Source: CAVTWD01 sp963738325 (GTDB lineage Bacteria > Actinomycetota > Acidimicrobiia > Acidimicrobiales > Ilumatobacteraceae). Taken from it: DNA of 64,000 nt. The stretch is taken from the NCBI GenBank assembly GCA_963738325.1, contig CAVTWD010000008.1:310001-374000 (forward strand). Reading direction: 5' to 3'. Positions 1 to 8,889 of this stretch are shown piece by piece (the stretch's first letter is position 1; each line of letters begins with the position of its first letter). The notes beneath the pieces were generated by a model. It saw nothing but the letters and a program-made list of their open reading frames with translations. It searched no databases and had not been told where the DNA came from. The position numbers and the translations under genes are program-made.

Positions 1-44
1 AGAAGGCGCAGAAGCTGCGCTGGTTGGTCCGGAAGGGCCGCTGA
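1..44 (+). CDS. C-terminal tail of an unidentified protein (partial)
   Basis: The third forward frame is open from the window edge to a TGA at 42-44 and reads a basic tail ending LRWLVRKGR. It ends 36 bases before the convergent SDR gene. The piece is too short to assign to a family; it could also be chance. Confidence 0.25.
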   Translation, partial: KAQKLRWLVRKGR

Positions 45-80
45 GAGCGTCCGCTCGACCATGGGGAGCCCTTCGATCGA

Positions 81-852
81 CTACCGCGCCGTCCAACCCC
101 CGTCGACGAGCAGAGTGGTGCCGGTCATGAAGCTGCCCGCGTCGCTCGCCAGCAACAGGAGCGGTCCGTCGAGCTCCTCCCCCGCCCCCATACGCGGGAT
201 CGGCGAGTTCGTGGCGATGAAGCGCTGGCTGCCAGGGTCGGTGTCCATCCCCGCTGTCATCTCCGATGGGAACCAGCCTGGGCACAGGGCGTTGACTCGC
301 ACCCCCTTGCGGGCCCATTGCGAGCGCGAGCTCGCGCGTGAGGTTGATCACCGCGCCCTTCGACGCCGTGTAGTGGGCCTGTTTCACCGGGGTCGAGCCG
401 ATCAGCCCGAGCATCGAGGCCACGTTCACGATGCTGCCCGAGCTCTTGGCCACCATCACCTCGCCGCACAGCTTGCTCAAGTGCCAGGTGGCGGTGACGT
501 TGACTTCGAGCGCGCCCCGGAAGACATCGAGCGTCTCGTCCTCCACCGACACGGTGTGGCCCACCCCGGCGTTGTTGACGAGGATGTCGACGGTCGCGTG
601 CCGGGCCACGGTCTCGGCCACGAGCCGCTCGCGCTGGCCGGCGTCGCTCACGTCGGTGACGATGGCCGTGGCGCCGGGCAGGTCAGCAACGAGGGTGGCC
701 AGCCGATCGGCCCGGCGCGCGGCGACCACGACGGTGGCTCCCACGCTGTGGAGCACGCGGGCGAAGCGCTCGCCCAGCCCGGAGGAAGCGCCGGTGACGA
801 TCGCCACGCGACCGTCGAGCCGGAAAGGAGCCAGCGGATCGAGGGCGGCCAT
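81..852 (-). CDS. Short-chain dehydrogenase/reductase (SDR), split by one frameshift
   Basis: NAD(P)-dependent oxidoreductase of the classical SDR family, about 255 residues once repaired. The N-terminal part (ATG at 852) carries the cofactor motif TGASSGLG, the structural motif NNAG and the active-site YTASKG. The C-terminal part lies in another frame and has the typical RVNALCPGW turn and a final LLVDGGW strand. The two frames meet near 320-330, where a single-base indel joins RELA to QWARKG, so the gene is probably intact in the cell and broken by sequencing. The substrate cannot be inferred. No partner gene is close: the next gene diverges at 1013. Confidence 0.85.
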
Positions 853-1012
853 GGCGGCGAGGTTACGGCGGGCGCCCGCGGACAGCCGGCCCGTCACCGC
901 GCCGACGCTGGGACGGCACCCCCGATGCGGTCGGTCGGGTAACGCGGGCGTGCTGATCGGGTTGCAGCTCGGTGACACTTCGTGTTCCCGTGTATCAATC
1001 CAACCGCGCTCC

Positions 1013-1282
1013 GTGTCGAATGGGGTCGTGGTGCGAGACGCGGCCTTCCGGGGGTTCGAGCCAGGGCCCGACGACGACGTCCTCGATCGGAACTGGCGCT
1101 TCGCTCGCGGGGTCGCCGCCGCGTCGGCTGGTCTGAGCGCGGCCCTCGGGGGCGCCTTGCACGTCTTCGCCGGGGTCGGGGCCACGCCCCTGGTGGCCGG
1201 GGCCGCGGTCACCGCGATCGCCATCGGCAGCCGCCTACCGGCGGCCGCACCCCGCCGGCTGCGCCAGCATCTCAGCGTCTGA
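1013..1282 (+). CDS. Small hypothetical membrane protein
   Basis: An 89-residue frame starting at one of several GTG codons (1013 chosen; 1028 is also possible). It has a short acidic N-terminus followed by two hydrophobic alanine/glycine-rich segments (about residues 32-55 and 58-75) and a basic tail, as in a two-helix membrane protein. No family is recognised. It sits between the divergent SDR and the LLM oxidoreductase, whose start lies 49 bases downstream, so the two could be co-transcribed. Support comes only from frame and composition. Confidence 0.42.
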   Translation: MSNGVVVRDAAFRGFEPGPDDDVLDRNWRFARGVAAASAGLSAALGGALHVFAGVGATPLVAGAAVTAIAIGSRLPAAAPRRLRQHLSV

Positions 1283-1330
1283 CCCTCGGCTCCGTCGGTG
1301 GCATCGGCCCACCTGTGCGAGCATCCGGCC

Positions 1331-2230
1331 GTGAAGATCCGCATCGGCTACGGGTTCGGTACGCGCACCCCCTTGAACGACGGGCACTTCGCCGCGGCCG
1401 TCGACGCCTTGGAAGAGCTGCACTTCGACAGCCTCTGGCTGTCGGAGCGCCTCGGCGGCGAGGCCCCGGATCCAGTGGTGGGCATGGCCTTCGCCGCCGG
1501 AAGGACGCAACGGCTGAAGTTCGGCACGAGCGTGCTCGTGCTCCCCGGCCGCAACCCCGTGGTGCTGGCCAAGGAGCTGGCCACCCTCGACCGGCTCTCG
1601 AACGGCCGGCTGCTGCCGGCCTTCGGGCTCGGGGTGGCCGACCCCCACGAACAGCAGGCCTTCGGGGTCGAGCGCGGCGAGCGGGCGGCGTGGTTCGACG
1701 AGGCGCTCCCTTTGATCCGCCGCCTCTGGCTCGAGGACTCGGTCGACCACGACGGTCGCCGCTTCCATTTCGAGGGACTTCGGGTGTTGCCGAAACCTCG
1801 GCAGCAACCGCCCGACGTGTGGCTCGGTGGCATCGCCGCTTCGGAGCTGCGCCGGGTCGGGCGCCTGGGCGACGGCTGGCTGCCTTCCTTCGTGACCCCG
1901 TCGGATGTCCGGGAAGGGCGGGTCGTCATCGAGCGAGTGGCGGCCGAGCACGACCGCTCGATCGAGGAGGAGCACTTCGGCGCCCTCATCGCCTATGCCA
2001 TGCGCGAGCCCCGGCCGGAGCTGCTCACTTTGATCTCCCGGCGTCGCCCGGACATCGACCCGACGGAGCTCGTCCCGGTCGGCTTGCCCACTCTGGCCCG
2101 CCGCATCCAGGCCTTCATCGAGGCCGGGGCATCGAAGTTCGTCTTGATCCCCTTCGACGAGCCGCCCCCGAGTGAGGTACCCGCCCATCTCGCCGAGGTG
2201 GCCGACGCGCTGTTGCCCTTGCAGACCTGA
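1331..2230 (+). CDS. LLM-class (luciferase-like) flavin-dependent oxidoreductase
   Basis: A 299-residue luciferase-like monooxygenase fold protein that would use FMN or F420. It opens with the first TIM-barrel strand IRIGYGFGTRTP, then HFDSLWLSERL and a KFGTSVLVLPGRNP strand, followed by LATLDRLSNGRLLPAFGLG, the classic family sequence. A TIGR03619-like C-terminal half ends with a FVLIPFDEP strand. The start is the GTG at 1331; the frame is open to 1298, but homology begins at this codon. Members in actinomycetes often use F420 and act on hydroxylated or aromatic substrates. The actual substrate is not visible. It converges on the methyltransferase gene with no gap. Confidence 0.9.
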   Translation: MKIRIGYGFGTRTPLNDGHFAAAVDALEELHFDSLWLSERLGGEAPDPVVGMAFAAGRTQRLKFGTSVLVLPGRNPVVLAKELATLDRLSNGRLLPAFGLGVADPHEQQAFGVERGERAAWFDEALPLIRRLWLEDSVDHDGRRFHFEGLRVLPKPRQQPPDVWLGGIAASELRRVGRLGDGWLPSFVTPSDVREGRVVIERVAAEHDRSIEEEHFGALIAYAMREPRPELLTLISRRRPDIDPTELVPVGLPTLARRIQAFIEAGASKFVLIPFDEPPPSEVPAHLAEVADALLPLQT

Positions 2231-2842
2231 TCAGCCCGGGTGGCGGGGCGCCACCTCGAGCTCGTAGAACCGGATCGCGCTCCGGCGCGGGTGGAACAGC
2301 CCGGCGCCGATCTCGCAGAAGTGGCGGGCCAGATGGTCGCGGTACCAGCACGCGGGACGGAACACGGCGCTGAGATCCGAATGGAGAGGGTCGATGACCG
2401 CCCGCCGGTCGCCGGCCGTCGGAGCCTGCAGGTACAGCACAGCGCGGGTCGCGGCGGCGAGGTTCGAGATGGCACGCGAGGCCCGGTCGTCGTCCAGGTA
2501 CTGCAGGACGTCCTGGCACACCACGAGGTCGTAGGGCCGGGGCGGGCGCCACTCGGCGATGTCCCCGAGCTCGTGCCCGAAACGACGGCAGGCGTACGGG
2601 CTGGCGTCGACCCCTCGGTACCGCACCGCGGGCCGGTTGACGGCCAGCCACTCACGCCAGTAGCCGGGACCCGCCCCCACGTCGAGCACCGAGCGGACCG
2701 GGATGCCCCACCAGGCGCACAGGCCCAGGACGCCTTCGGCTAAACGCCCGATCGCCCGGCGGCCGTGCACAGGGCGGCGACCGTAGAAACGGCGGTAGTA
2801 GGCCGCGTCGAAGTCCCTCCTCGGGGCGGGCGTGGCGACCAT
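2231..2842 (-). CDS. Class I SAM-dependent methyltransferase
   Basis: A 203-residue Rossmann-type methyltransferase. Motif I is VLDVGAGPGYW (about residues 52-62), followed by YRGVDASPYA for the acidic strand-2 region and YDLVVCQDVLQYL for motif post-II. The substrate is unknown; the family covers small molecules and lipids. The ATG at 2842 shares its A with the TGA of a 43-codon upstream frame (2842-2973), so translation is probably coupled. The gene converges with the LLM oxidoreductase. Confidence 0.85.
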   Translation of the reverse strand: MVATPAPRRDFDAAYYRRFYGRRPVHGRRAIGRLAEGVLGLCAWWGIPVRSVLDVGAGPGYWREWLAVNRPAVRYRGVDASPYACRRFGHELGDIAEWRPPRPYDLVVCQDVLQYLDDDRASRAISNLAAATRAVLYLQAPTAGDRRAVIDPLHSDLSAVFRPACWYRDHLARHFCEIGAGLFHPRRSAIRFYELEVAPRHPG

Positions 2843-2973
2843 CACGCCAGGACGCGCTGCTCGCCCAGAGCCATTCGTTCGCGGACACGTTGCGCCACCG
2901 CCGGGGGCGCCTTCTCGGGCGAGCCGGCGTCGAGGGCCGTGAAGCGCGGGAACAGGGCGATGGCGATCTGCAC
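2842..2973 (-). CDS. Candidate 43-residue small protein, translationally coupled to the methyltransferase
   Basis: A GTG start at 2973 lies seven bases after a strong AAAGGAG ribosome-binding site. The stop overlaps the methyltransferase start as TGATG. The peptide begins VQIAIALFPRFTALDA, which resembles the first strand and turn of DJ-1/PfpI proteins, then becomes an alanine/arginine-rich helix-like stretch. It is either a real small protein or leader, or the N-terminal stump of a DJ-1/PfpI gene. The site and overlap favour translation; the function is unknown. Confidence 0.48.
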   Translation of the reverse strand: MQIAIALFPRFTALDAGSPEKAPPAVAQRVRERMALGEQRVLA

Positions 2974-3148
2974 GGAGAGCTCCTTTGGCGCGGAGGCACG
3001 ACAGACTCGCGCGCCCGCAGCCCTTCGCCCGCAGCCGCGCGTTCAGGCCGCCGTGTGGTAGTGACAGAACCTCCTCTGCCCGCGACGTCTCAGTACCCGA
3101 GACGGAGCCGAGCCACACCGGGCGTGTCCCCGGGCAGGCGCCCCCCGC

Positions 3149-4027
3149 TCAGCGGCCGTCGGCGTCGCCGGCCGCCGGGCGGGCGGCCTCGCCGTAGTCG
3201 GCGAAAGGGGCGTCGCGCTCACGGACAGCCTGGCGCCAACCGACCTCCTGCGCCCGCGCCACGAAGTCGAGGCCTTCCTGGGTGTGGCGGGCCACCCCGT
3301 CGAACAGCATGCCGAGCTGGCGTGACGCCGCCGGTTGGAACTGCTGGCGGGCAACGTCGTTGAGCAGCCACTTCATCATCTGGAGCTGGTTGAGGGGCAG
3401 CTTCGCCACACGCTCGGCCAACTCGAGGGCCTGCGGCAGGAGGAGGTCGTCGGGCACGCATTCGAGGATCATGCCGATGCGAGCCGCCTCGGCCGCCGGG
3501 ATCTCGTCGCCGGTGAACAGGTAGCGCTTGGCCCGCTCCAGGCCCAGGCGGGCCACCCACACCCACGGCGCCTCCGGGGCGCCCCAGACCCGCGCCGGCG
3601 GGTAGCCGAAGCGGGCGGACTCGCCGGCGACGATCAGGTCGGCATTCAGCACCATGTCCGTGCCCCCGGCAACGCACCAGCCCTGAACGGCGGCCACCGT
3701 GGGCTTCGAGATCTCATGGAGCTTGGCGAAGGCGCGCCCGAAGGTCTCGATCATCTGCAGGTCCGCCACGGAATCCCACCCCCGCGAGGGCGCGGCCCGC
3801 TCGGCCATTGTCGACCAGTCGAGACCGAACCCGGCACAGAAGGCCCTCCCCTCCGCGCGAAGCAACACGACCTTGACCGCCGCGTCGCGCTCGGCCTCGT
3901 CGAGGGCCAGGGCGAGCTCGTCGCGCAGGCCCGGGGTGATCGTGTTGTACGCCTCCGGGCGACAGAGCACGAGGTGCCGGACACCCCTCGCGGTCTCGGT
4001 CCGGATCGCTCTGCTGATGTCGGCCAC
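3149..4027 (-). CDS. Enoyl-CoA hydratase/isomerase (crotonase) family protein
   Basis: A 292-residue crotonase-fold enzyme acting on acyl-CoA thioesters, probably in fatty-acid or aromatic degradation. The first oxyanion-hole segment is AFCAGFGLDWS (about residues 62-72), and the second is GWCVAGGTDMVLNADLIVA, containing the conserved GG turn. The hydratase glutamates are not obvious: the loop after DLIVA carries G and E in GESARFGYPP, so the reaction could be hydration, isomerisation or another crotonase chemistry. The ATG start at 4027 is preceded by an AGGAAGGAGG-like site. It stands alone, with decayed sequence upstream. Confidence 0.92.
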   Translation of the reverse strand: MADISRAIRTETARGVRHLVLCRPEAYNTITPGLRDELALALDEAERDAAVKVVLLRAEGRAFCAGFGLDWSTMAERAAPSRGWDSVADLQMIETFGRAFAKLHEISKPTVAAVQGWCVAGGTDMVLNADLIVAGESARFGYPPARVWGAPEAPWVWVARLGLERAKRYLFTGDEIPAAEAARIGMILECVPDDLLLPQALELAERVAKLPLNQLQMMKWLLNDVARQQFQPAASRQLGMLFDGVARHTQEGLDFVARAQEVGWRQAVRERDAPFADYGEAARPAAGDADGR

Positions 4028-4054
4028 CGCGGCCTCCTTCCTGGACAGCTCCGC

Positions 4055-4326
4055 TCACGTCCAGCTCGACGACCCGCTCTCGGGCCGAGGCCCGGAGGCG
4101 ACGGAGAGCTCGGCCGCGATGAGGGCCAGCATGTCGCACACTTCGGGTGCTCGAGGCCCGGTCACGGGCGACGTAGCCGAGCACGATCTGCTCACCCTCG
4201 ACCACGGCCTGCTGAACCGTTTCGAGACGGGTGGCATCCCGGCGCGGGGCGGCCCGCTGGTCCCAACCGACGGGGTCGATGACGACGGCGGACGACGCGG
4301 CCTCGGCTGCAGACCCGTCATCGCCT
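4055..4326 (-). pseudogene. Possible remnant of a WYL-domain transcriptional regulator
   Basis: Between the crotonase and the exporter there is no intact gene. One minus frame reads LETVQQAVVEGEQIVLGYVA, which resembles the first helix and strand of a WYL sensor domain (helix, then a strand followed by an arginine-rich turn). It then loses the family pattern after about 30 residues. No start codon, HTH or WYL triplet is visible. The call rests on a short local resemblance only. Confidence 0.28.
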
Positions 4327-4377
4327 GACCGGTCTGCTGCGGGATCGGGTTGTTCGCGGGAACCGGCGCGCGGTCCC

Positions 4378-5130
4378 TCACAGCGCCTGGTGGACGAGGA
4401 ACCAGGCCGCGAAGGTCACGAGCAGCACGCCGAAGGCGCTGCGGGCCTTTCGGGCCGGCACCCGCTGCGCGAGGCGAGCCCCGATCAGCGAGCCGGGCAC
4501 GGCACCGAGGGCGAAGGCACCTGCGACCGACCAGTCGATGTGCCCCAGGAACCAGTGGGTGGCGAGCGTCGGGATCGTGAGCGCGGCAACGGCCACCATG
4601 CTCGTGCCGGCGGCGGTGGTGGCACTGAGCCCGAGCACGACGATGAACAGCGGCACCAGGAGGAACCCACCTCCGTTGGCCAGGAGACCCGTCAAGAGAC
4701 CGACGGCGAAGGCAGCCGCCACCACGAGGGCGGTGTCGGCCCGGCGCTCGGCGCAGCGCTCGGCGTGGCCGTGAGGGTCGGGCATCAGCACTCGGACGCC
4801 CACCACCAGCAGCATGAGGCCGGACAGCACGAGCAGGCGGGTGCCGCCGAGGAGCGACGACAGCAGGGCTCCCAGCACGGTGCCGGGCACCCCGCCGGTG
4901 ACGGCCAGCTTGGCGACGCGAAGGTCGAGGCGACCCGAGCGGAGGTAGCGGCGGGCCCCGGCCACCGAGGCGGGCAGCATGGCCGGCAGCGGCGAGGCCA
5001 CCGCGAGCACGCCGGGCACCCCGAGGAGGGCTAGGACGGGCGTGGCGAAGGCCGAACCGCCCGCGCCGAAGAGCCCGAACACGCCGCCGACCCCGAGGCC
5101 GGCCACCAGGATCTCGACGAGGTGCATCAT
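4378..5130 (-). CDS. TauE/SafE-family membrane exporter or permease
   Basis: A 250-residue integral membrane protein with about eight hydrophobic helices, the usual length for sulfite exporter TauE/SafE (PF01925). It shows the duplicated family motif: GVFGLFGAGGSAFATPVL near the N-terminus and GLLTGLLANGGGFLLVPLF near residue 145, with GTSMVAV after it. Members carry organosulfur compounds or related anions out of the cell. It is divergent from a LysR regulator across a 69-base gap, the standard arrangement for a regulated transporter, so the LysR protein probably controls it. Confidence 0.9.
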   Translation of the reverse strand: MMHLVEILVAGLGVGGVFGLFGAGGSAFATPVLALLGVPGVLAVASPLPAMLPASVAGARRYLRSGRLDLRVAKLAVTGGVPGTVLGALLSSLLGGTRLLVLSGLMLLVVGVRVLMPDPHGHAERCAERRADTALVVAAAFAVGLLTGLLANGGGFLLVPLFIVVLGLSATTAAGTSMVAVAALTIPTLATHWFLGHIDWSVAGAFALGAVPGSLIGARLAQRVPARKARSAFGVLLVTFAAWFLVHQAL

Positions 5131-5185
5131 CTCTAATCCAACGCCGTGGACGGTCAGAAGCCCAAGACATGTCGTCGCTAATGTT

Positions 5186-5202
5186 CATATGATTCTTATA
5201 TG
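5186..5202. promoter_or_regulatory. CATAT-N7-ATATG palindrome, likely LysR-type operator
   Basis: A 17-base inverted repeat lies in the gap between the divergent exporter and LysR genes. It contains the T-N11-A pattern typical of LysR-type boxes, and its right arm overlaps the ATG of the LysR gene, which fits autorepression. No binding evidence is available. Confidence 0.5.
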
Positions 5203-6069
5203 GATCACCGCCGGCTGGAACTGTTCATCGCCGTCGTCGATCACGGGGGCTTCACGGCCGCGGCACGAGCCGTCCACGTGGCGCAGCCCGCCGTCTCGCT
5301 CGCGGTGAAGCAGCTGGAACGGGAGGTCGATGCCGGGCTGCTGGTGCGATCCCGCCACGGCGTGACGCTTACGGCTGCGGGCAGCGCGCTGGTCGGCCCC
5401 GCCCGCCAAGCTTTGCGCGACCTCGACGTAGCCGCCGACGCGGTCGCCGCCGTGACCGGGCTCGTCGCCGGCCGCCTCGATCTGGCATCGCTGCCCACGC
5501 TGGCCGCGGATCCGCTGGCCGAGATGGTCGGGCGCTTCTGCCGCGCCCACCCGAAGGTCGAGGTGCGCCTGGCCGCTCCCACCGACCCGCGCGATCTGGC
5601 CGACGACGTGCGCAGCGGCTCAGTCGAGCTCGGCGTCACCGAGCAGAGCCCGGCCAGCAGCGGGCTGGTGCAACGGCCGGTCGGCGAGCAGGATCTCGTG
5701 GCCCTCCTGCCCCCGGGCGAGCAGCACACCGGGCGGCCCCTTCCGCTCCCCGCACTGGCCGCTCGCCGGCTGGTCGTGACGGGGCCCGGCACGTCGCTAC
5801 GCATGATCGTCGAGCAGGCCCTGGCCCAAGCCGGACTCGCGCTCGCCATCGCGGTGGAGACCGAGCAGCGCGACGCGCTCGTTCCCCTCGTGGTGGCCGG
5901 CGCGGGGACGGCCGTGGTGCCGGGGCCGCTGGCCGCGAGCGGCGCCGCCCAGGGCGCGGTGGTCCGGCCCCTCGAGCCGCCGTGGCGCCGGTCGGTGGTC
6001 CTCCTCCATCGCGACGCCCGCCTCTCCCCCGCCGCGGCCCGCTTTGTCGAGCTGGCGCTGGCGCCGTGA
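5200..6069 (+). CDS. LysR-family transcriptional regulator
   Basis: A 289-residue LTTR. The N-terminal winged HTH (residues 1-60) shows RLELFIAVVDHGGFTAAAR followed by VAQPAVSLAVKQLER. A periplasmic-binding-like effector domain follows from about residue 88 (RLDLASLPTLAADP). The ATG at 5200 has no convincing Shine-Dalgarno sequence and sits inside the palindrome at 5186-5202, so a leaderless transcript is possible. It is divergent from the TauE/SafE gene, its likely target. The effector ligand is unknown. Confidence 0.9.
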   Translation: MDHRRLELFIAVVDHGGFTAAARAVHVAQPAVSLAVKQLEREVDAGLLVRSRHGVTLTAAGSALVGPARQALRDLDVAADAVAAVTGLVAGRLDLASLPTLAADPLAEMVGRFCRAHPKVEVRLAAPTDPRDLADDVRSGSVELGVTEQSPASSGLVQRPVGEQDLVALLPPGEQHTGRPLPLPALAARRLVVTGPGTSLRMIVEQALAQAGLALAIAVETEQRDALVPLVVAGAGTAVVPGPLAASGAAQGAVVRPLEPPWRRSVVLLHRDARLSPAAARFVELALAP

Positions 6070-6110
6070 GCTACCCGTCTCGCCGAGCCCAGAGCGACGA
6101 TGATGAAGGC

Positions 6111-7337
6111 TCAGTCCCAGGCGACAGGCAGCGACTTGCGACCCCACAAGAAGGGCGACGGCACCCGGGTCGGCTCACCGTCGAGGCGCAACGTCGGCAG
6201 CCGCCTCACCAGCACGTCGAGCGCGGTGCGGCCCGTCAGCCGGGCGAGATGGGCGCCGAGGCAGTGGTGGATGCCCCAGCTGAAGGAGAAGTGCCGCATC
6301 GTCTCGGCCAACGGCCGATCGACGCAGAACTCGTCGGGCTCGTCGAAGGCATCGGCGTCCCGGTTGGCGGAGGCGAACAGCATCATCACCTTCGACTCGG
6401 CGGGGATCCGGACACCGTGGACGTCGACGTCGTGGTTGTTGGTGCGGCACAGCCCGAGCACGGGCGGGTCGAAGCGGAGGCTCTCCTCGACCGCGTTGGC
6501 CACGAGCGCGGGCTCGGCCACGACGCGTTCCCAACGGGCCGGCCGGTCCTCGAGCAGCCTCCAGACGCAGTTCGTGATCAGCGAGGTGGTGGTCTCGTGG
6601 CCGGCGACGAGCAGCTGGTTCACCATCTCGACGACCTCGACCGTGGGCATCGGCTCGCCCTGGTCGGTGTAGGGCGCGGTGGCGAGGTGGCTGAGGAGCC
6701 CCTCCGGCAGATCACCGCCGCGAGCGGCGATGGCGCGGCGGCGTTCGATCTCCGACCGGGTGAACGCGCTCAACTCGCGCCGCGCGTCGGCCCCGCGCTT
6801 CGGGTAGGCCATCGCCACGGTCATGTCGTCGGCCCAGTGGACGAACTGATCCCGGTTGGCGATGGCCACGCCCATGATCGAGCAGAAGCTCGTCACGGGT
6901 AGCGGCAGCGCGAAGTCGGTGTAGAGGTCGCCTCGCCCGTTCGGCTCTATGGCGTCGACGATGGACGTGGCCAGCGCGCGGAGCTCGGGCTCCAAGCGGG
7001 CCACGGAAGGAGGCACGAACCAGGCGCGAGCGGCCTCGCGGCGGCGATCGTGCTCGGGCGGGTCGTCGTGCTGCATGTCGCCGATGGCCCCTCGTGACGC
7101 GTCGATGCCCGGGCCGCGCCGGTTGGACCACGTCGCGTGATCACGCAACGCCGCCGCCACGTCGACGCGGCGCGAGAACGAGTAGAGCGGGGCGCCGAGA
7201 TCATCGCTGCGATGGACCGGGCAGCGTTCCCGCAGCTCGGCGTAGGCGGGCGCGGGGTCGGCGAGCACCTCGGGCAGCACGGGGCTGTAGGTCACGCCGC
7301 ATTCGTGGGCATCGCTCGACGTCACTTGGGCCTCCAC
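6111..7337 (-). CDS. Cytochrome P450 monooxygenase
   Basis: A 408-residue soluble bacterial P450. The I-helix oxygen-activation motif is AGHETT (about residue 245), the K-helix ExxR is EESLR, and the heme-binding loop is FSWGIHHCLGAHLAR, with the cysteine ligand preceded by the expected Phe, Gly and His. It needs ferredoxin and reductase partners, and none is encoded beside it. The substrate is unknown; actinomycete relatives hydroxylate terpenes, sterols or fatty acids. It converges with the LysR gene and follows the HTTM pair on the same strand after a 114-base gap. Confidence 0.95.
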   Translation of the reverse strand: MEAQVTSSDAHECGVTYSPVLPEVLADPAPAYAELRERCPVHRSDDLGAPLYSFSRRVDVAAALRDHATWSNRRGPGIDASRGAIGDMQHDDPPEHDRRREAARAWFVPPSVARLEPELRALATSIVDAIEPNGRGDLYTDFALPLPVTSFCSIMGVAIANRDQFVHWADDMTVAMAYPKRGADARRELSAFTRSEIERRRAIAARGGDLPEGLLSHLATAPYTDQGEPMPTVEVVEMVNQLLVAGHETTTSLITNCVWRLLEDRPARWERVVAEPALVANAVEESLRFDPPVLGLCRTNNHDVDVHGVRIPAESKVMMLFASANRDADAFDEPDEFCVDRPLAETMRHFSFSWGIHHCLGAHLARLTGRTALDVLVRRLPTLRLDGEPTRVPSPFLWGRKSLPVAWD

Positions 7338-7451
7338 ACCTCACCGTCGCGCTCGACGCGGAGCGATCGTACGAGGCTCACGGTCGGGTGCAGCAACCCC
7401 TCCGGCAGCGGGCGGGCCGCTCGTCGAACAGGACCACCGCGGCCGACTCGG

Positions 7452-8357
7452 TCAGGCGTGCGCGAACCGGCGCAGCCACGAGGTCACTCTCTCCGAGAGG
7501 CGCTCCAGTCGATAGAAGGGGGCGAAGGCCACCAGGAAGAGCGGGTACGGGAACGTCACGAACATGATGCTGGCGATGGCAGCGTGCATGAGCCACGCCG
7601 AGATGACCCAGGCCGTGCGCACCTTGCCGCCGACGAGGGCCAAGGGAGCGGCCAGCTCGAGGAGCACCGCCGCGACCGCCATGGGCGGGAACAGCCATCC
7701 GTAGCCGACCAGCCATCGCCCGAGGGGCGAGGACGGCCCGCCGAGCAGGTCGACCCGCACAGCGGAGTAGGCGACGTGATTGCGCAGGGCATCGCTGAAC
7801 ATCCAGTCGAGCCCTGCGATCCGCAACTTCGCGACTGCGGCGAGGACGTAGGTCGCCACCGTGACGAGCGCGGCCAGCCGCACGGGCCCGCCATAACGGG
7901 GATCGGGGACCGTGACCGGTGCCGTCCTCGCGGTCAGGGCGAGGGCGTCGGCGCTGTGGGAGAAGCCGACGACGAGCACGTGCAACACCATCAGGTTCTC
8001 GATCCAGAGGATCTGCCCCCACGAGCTGCGGTAGGTCGACAGGACGAGCAGCGCGAGCGCGAAGGCCGGCCCCGTGGCGCGGAACCACGCGCCGAGGGTG
8101 TAGGCAAGGCCGAGGCCGAGCGCGCCGAACACCAAGACGAAGACCGCGAGGCGTGGGAATGGTCCGGGCAGCATCGAGAGGATCCCGACGGGGTCGAAGC
8201 GAGACTCCCGTGCGTCGGCGAGGACGAGGAACGCAGGCAGTCTCACCGCCAGGTAGATGACGGCGAACAACCCGGTGAGGATCCGCAGGGTGGCGAGGCG
8301 CTCGGGCGGTGCGGATGGGACCAGCCAGGCGTCGGCGCGTCGCCACCACGAGGTCAC
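7452..8357 (-). CDS. HTTM-domain integral membrane protein
   Basis: A 301-residue multi-helix membrane protein. It has an N-terminal ATLRILTGLFAVIYL segment and the later ILWIENLMVLHVLVV and RIAGLDWMFSDALRNH segments typical of the HTTM (horizontally transferred transmembrane) family, which is related to vitamin-K-dependent gamma-carboxylase. Whether it carboxylates anything is unknown, and the catalytic lysine is not evident. The GTG start at 8357 overlaps the upstream stop codon as GTGA, so translation is coupled to the small partner gene. Longer starts exist upstream but add only arginine-rich, non-conserved sequence. Confidence 0.8.
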   Translation of the reverse strand: MTSWWRRADAWLVPSAPPERLATLRILTGLFAVIYLAVRLPAFLVLADARESRFDPVGILSMLPGPFPRLAVFVLVFGALGLGLAYTLGAWFRATGPAFALALLVLSTYRSSWGQILWIENLMVLHVLVVGFSHSADALALTARTAPVTVPDPRYGGPVRLAALVTVATYVLAAVAKLRIAGLDWMFSDALRNHVAYSAVRVDLLGGPSSPLGRWLVGYGWLFPPMAVAAVLLELAAPLALVGGKVRTAWVISAWLMHAAIASIMFVTFPYPLFLVAFAPFYRLERLSERVTSWLRRFAHA

Positions 8358-8791
8358 GGCGACACCTCGCAGGAGGCGAGAACGGTTCGTTCGCGGAGCG
8401 ACGACTTGCCCTGCGCACGGGCAACGACATCGTGCAGCTCGTCGACGACCTCGACCGAGGCCGACTCCGAGCTCACCCGACCTGCCACCTCGGCGCACAG
8501 CGCATCGGCCCGGCCGGTGCGAACCGCCTGCGCGACGAGCGATTCGGCGATCAATGGGTCGTCGGTGCGAGCGATCGTCGACAACGACAGCCGGTGGACC
8601 GTGCCCGCGTGGTCGATGCCCACCACCGTGAGGAAGTGGTCGAGGCGCGGGGCCACGCCCGCATACATGGGATAGGTCGACAACGGGAAGCTGTCGTGGT
8701 TCGTGAGCAGCGGCGACAGCACCGCGGCCAGAAGCCCGGCGGCCACCAAGCGGCCGCGCCAGCCGGCTGACCGTCGCCCGGTCGAGCCCAC
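8354..8791 (-). CDS. Small membrane-anchored partner of the HTTM protein
   Basis: About 145 residues from the GTG at 8791. One N-terminal hydrophobic anchor (LVAAGLLAAVLSPLL) is followed by HDSFPLSTYPMYAG, a motif I associate with proteins encoded next to actinobacterial HTTM genes, and then a hydrophilic domain. It overlaps the HTTM gene by four bases (GTGA). The frame is open to 8953, but the extra N-terminus looks like non-coding GC-rich sequence. A structural or chaperone role for the HTTM protein is inference. Confidence 0.68.
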   Translation of the reverse strand: MGSTGRRSAGWRGRLVAAGLLAAVLSPLLTNHDSFPLSTYPMYAGVAPRLDHFLTVVGIDHAGTVHRLSLSTIARTDDPLIAESLVAQAVRTGRADALCAEVAGRVSSESASVEVVDELHDVVARAQGKSSLRERTVLASCEVSP

Positions 8792-8889
8792 CCGCGTCAG
8801 GTTAGTGCGGTGCTCGGTCTCGCCCTGCCGAGGGCCCGACACCGACCGGGGCCGTTCACCTGAGGCCCCCCACACCCACCAGAGATAGG

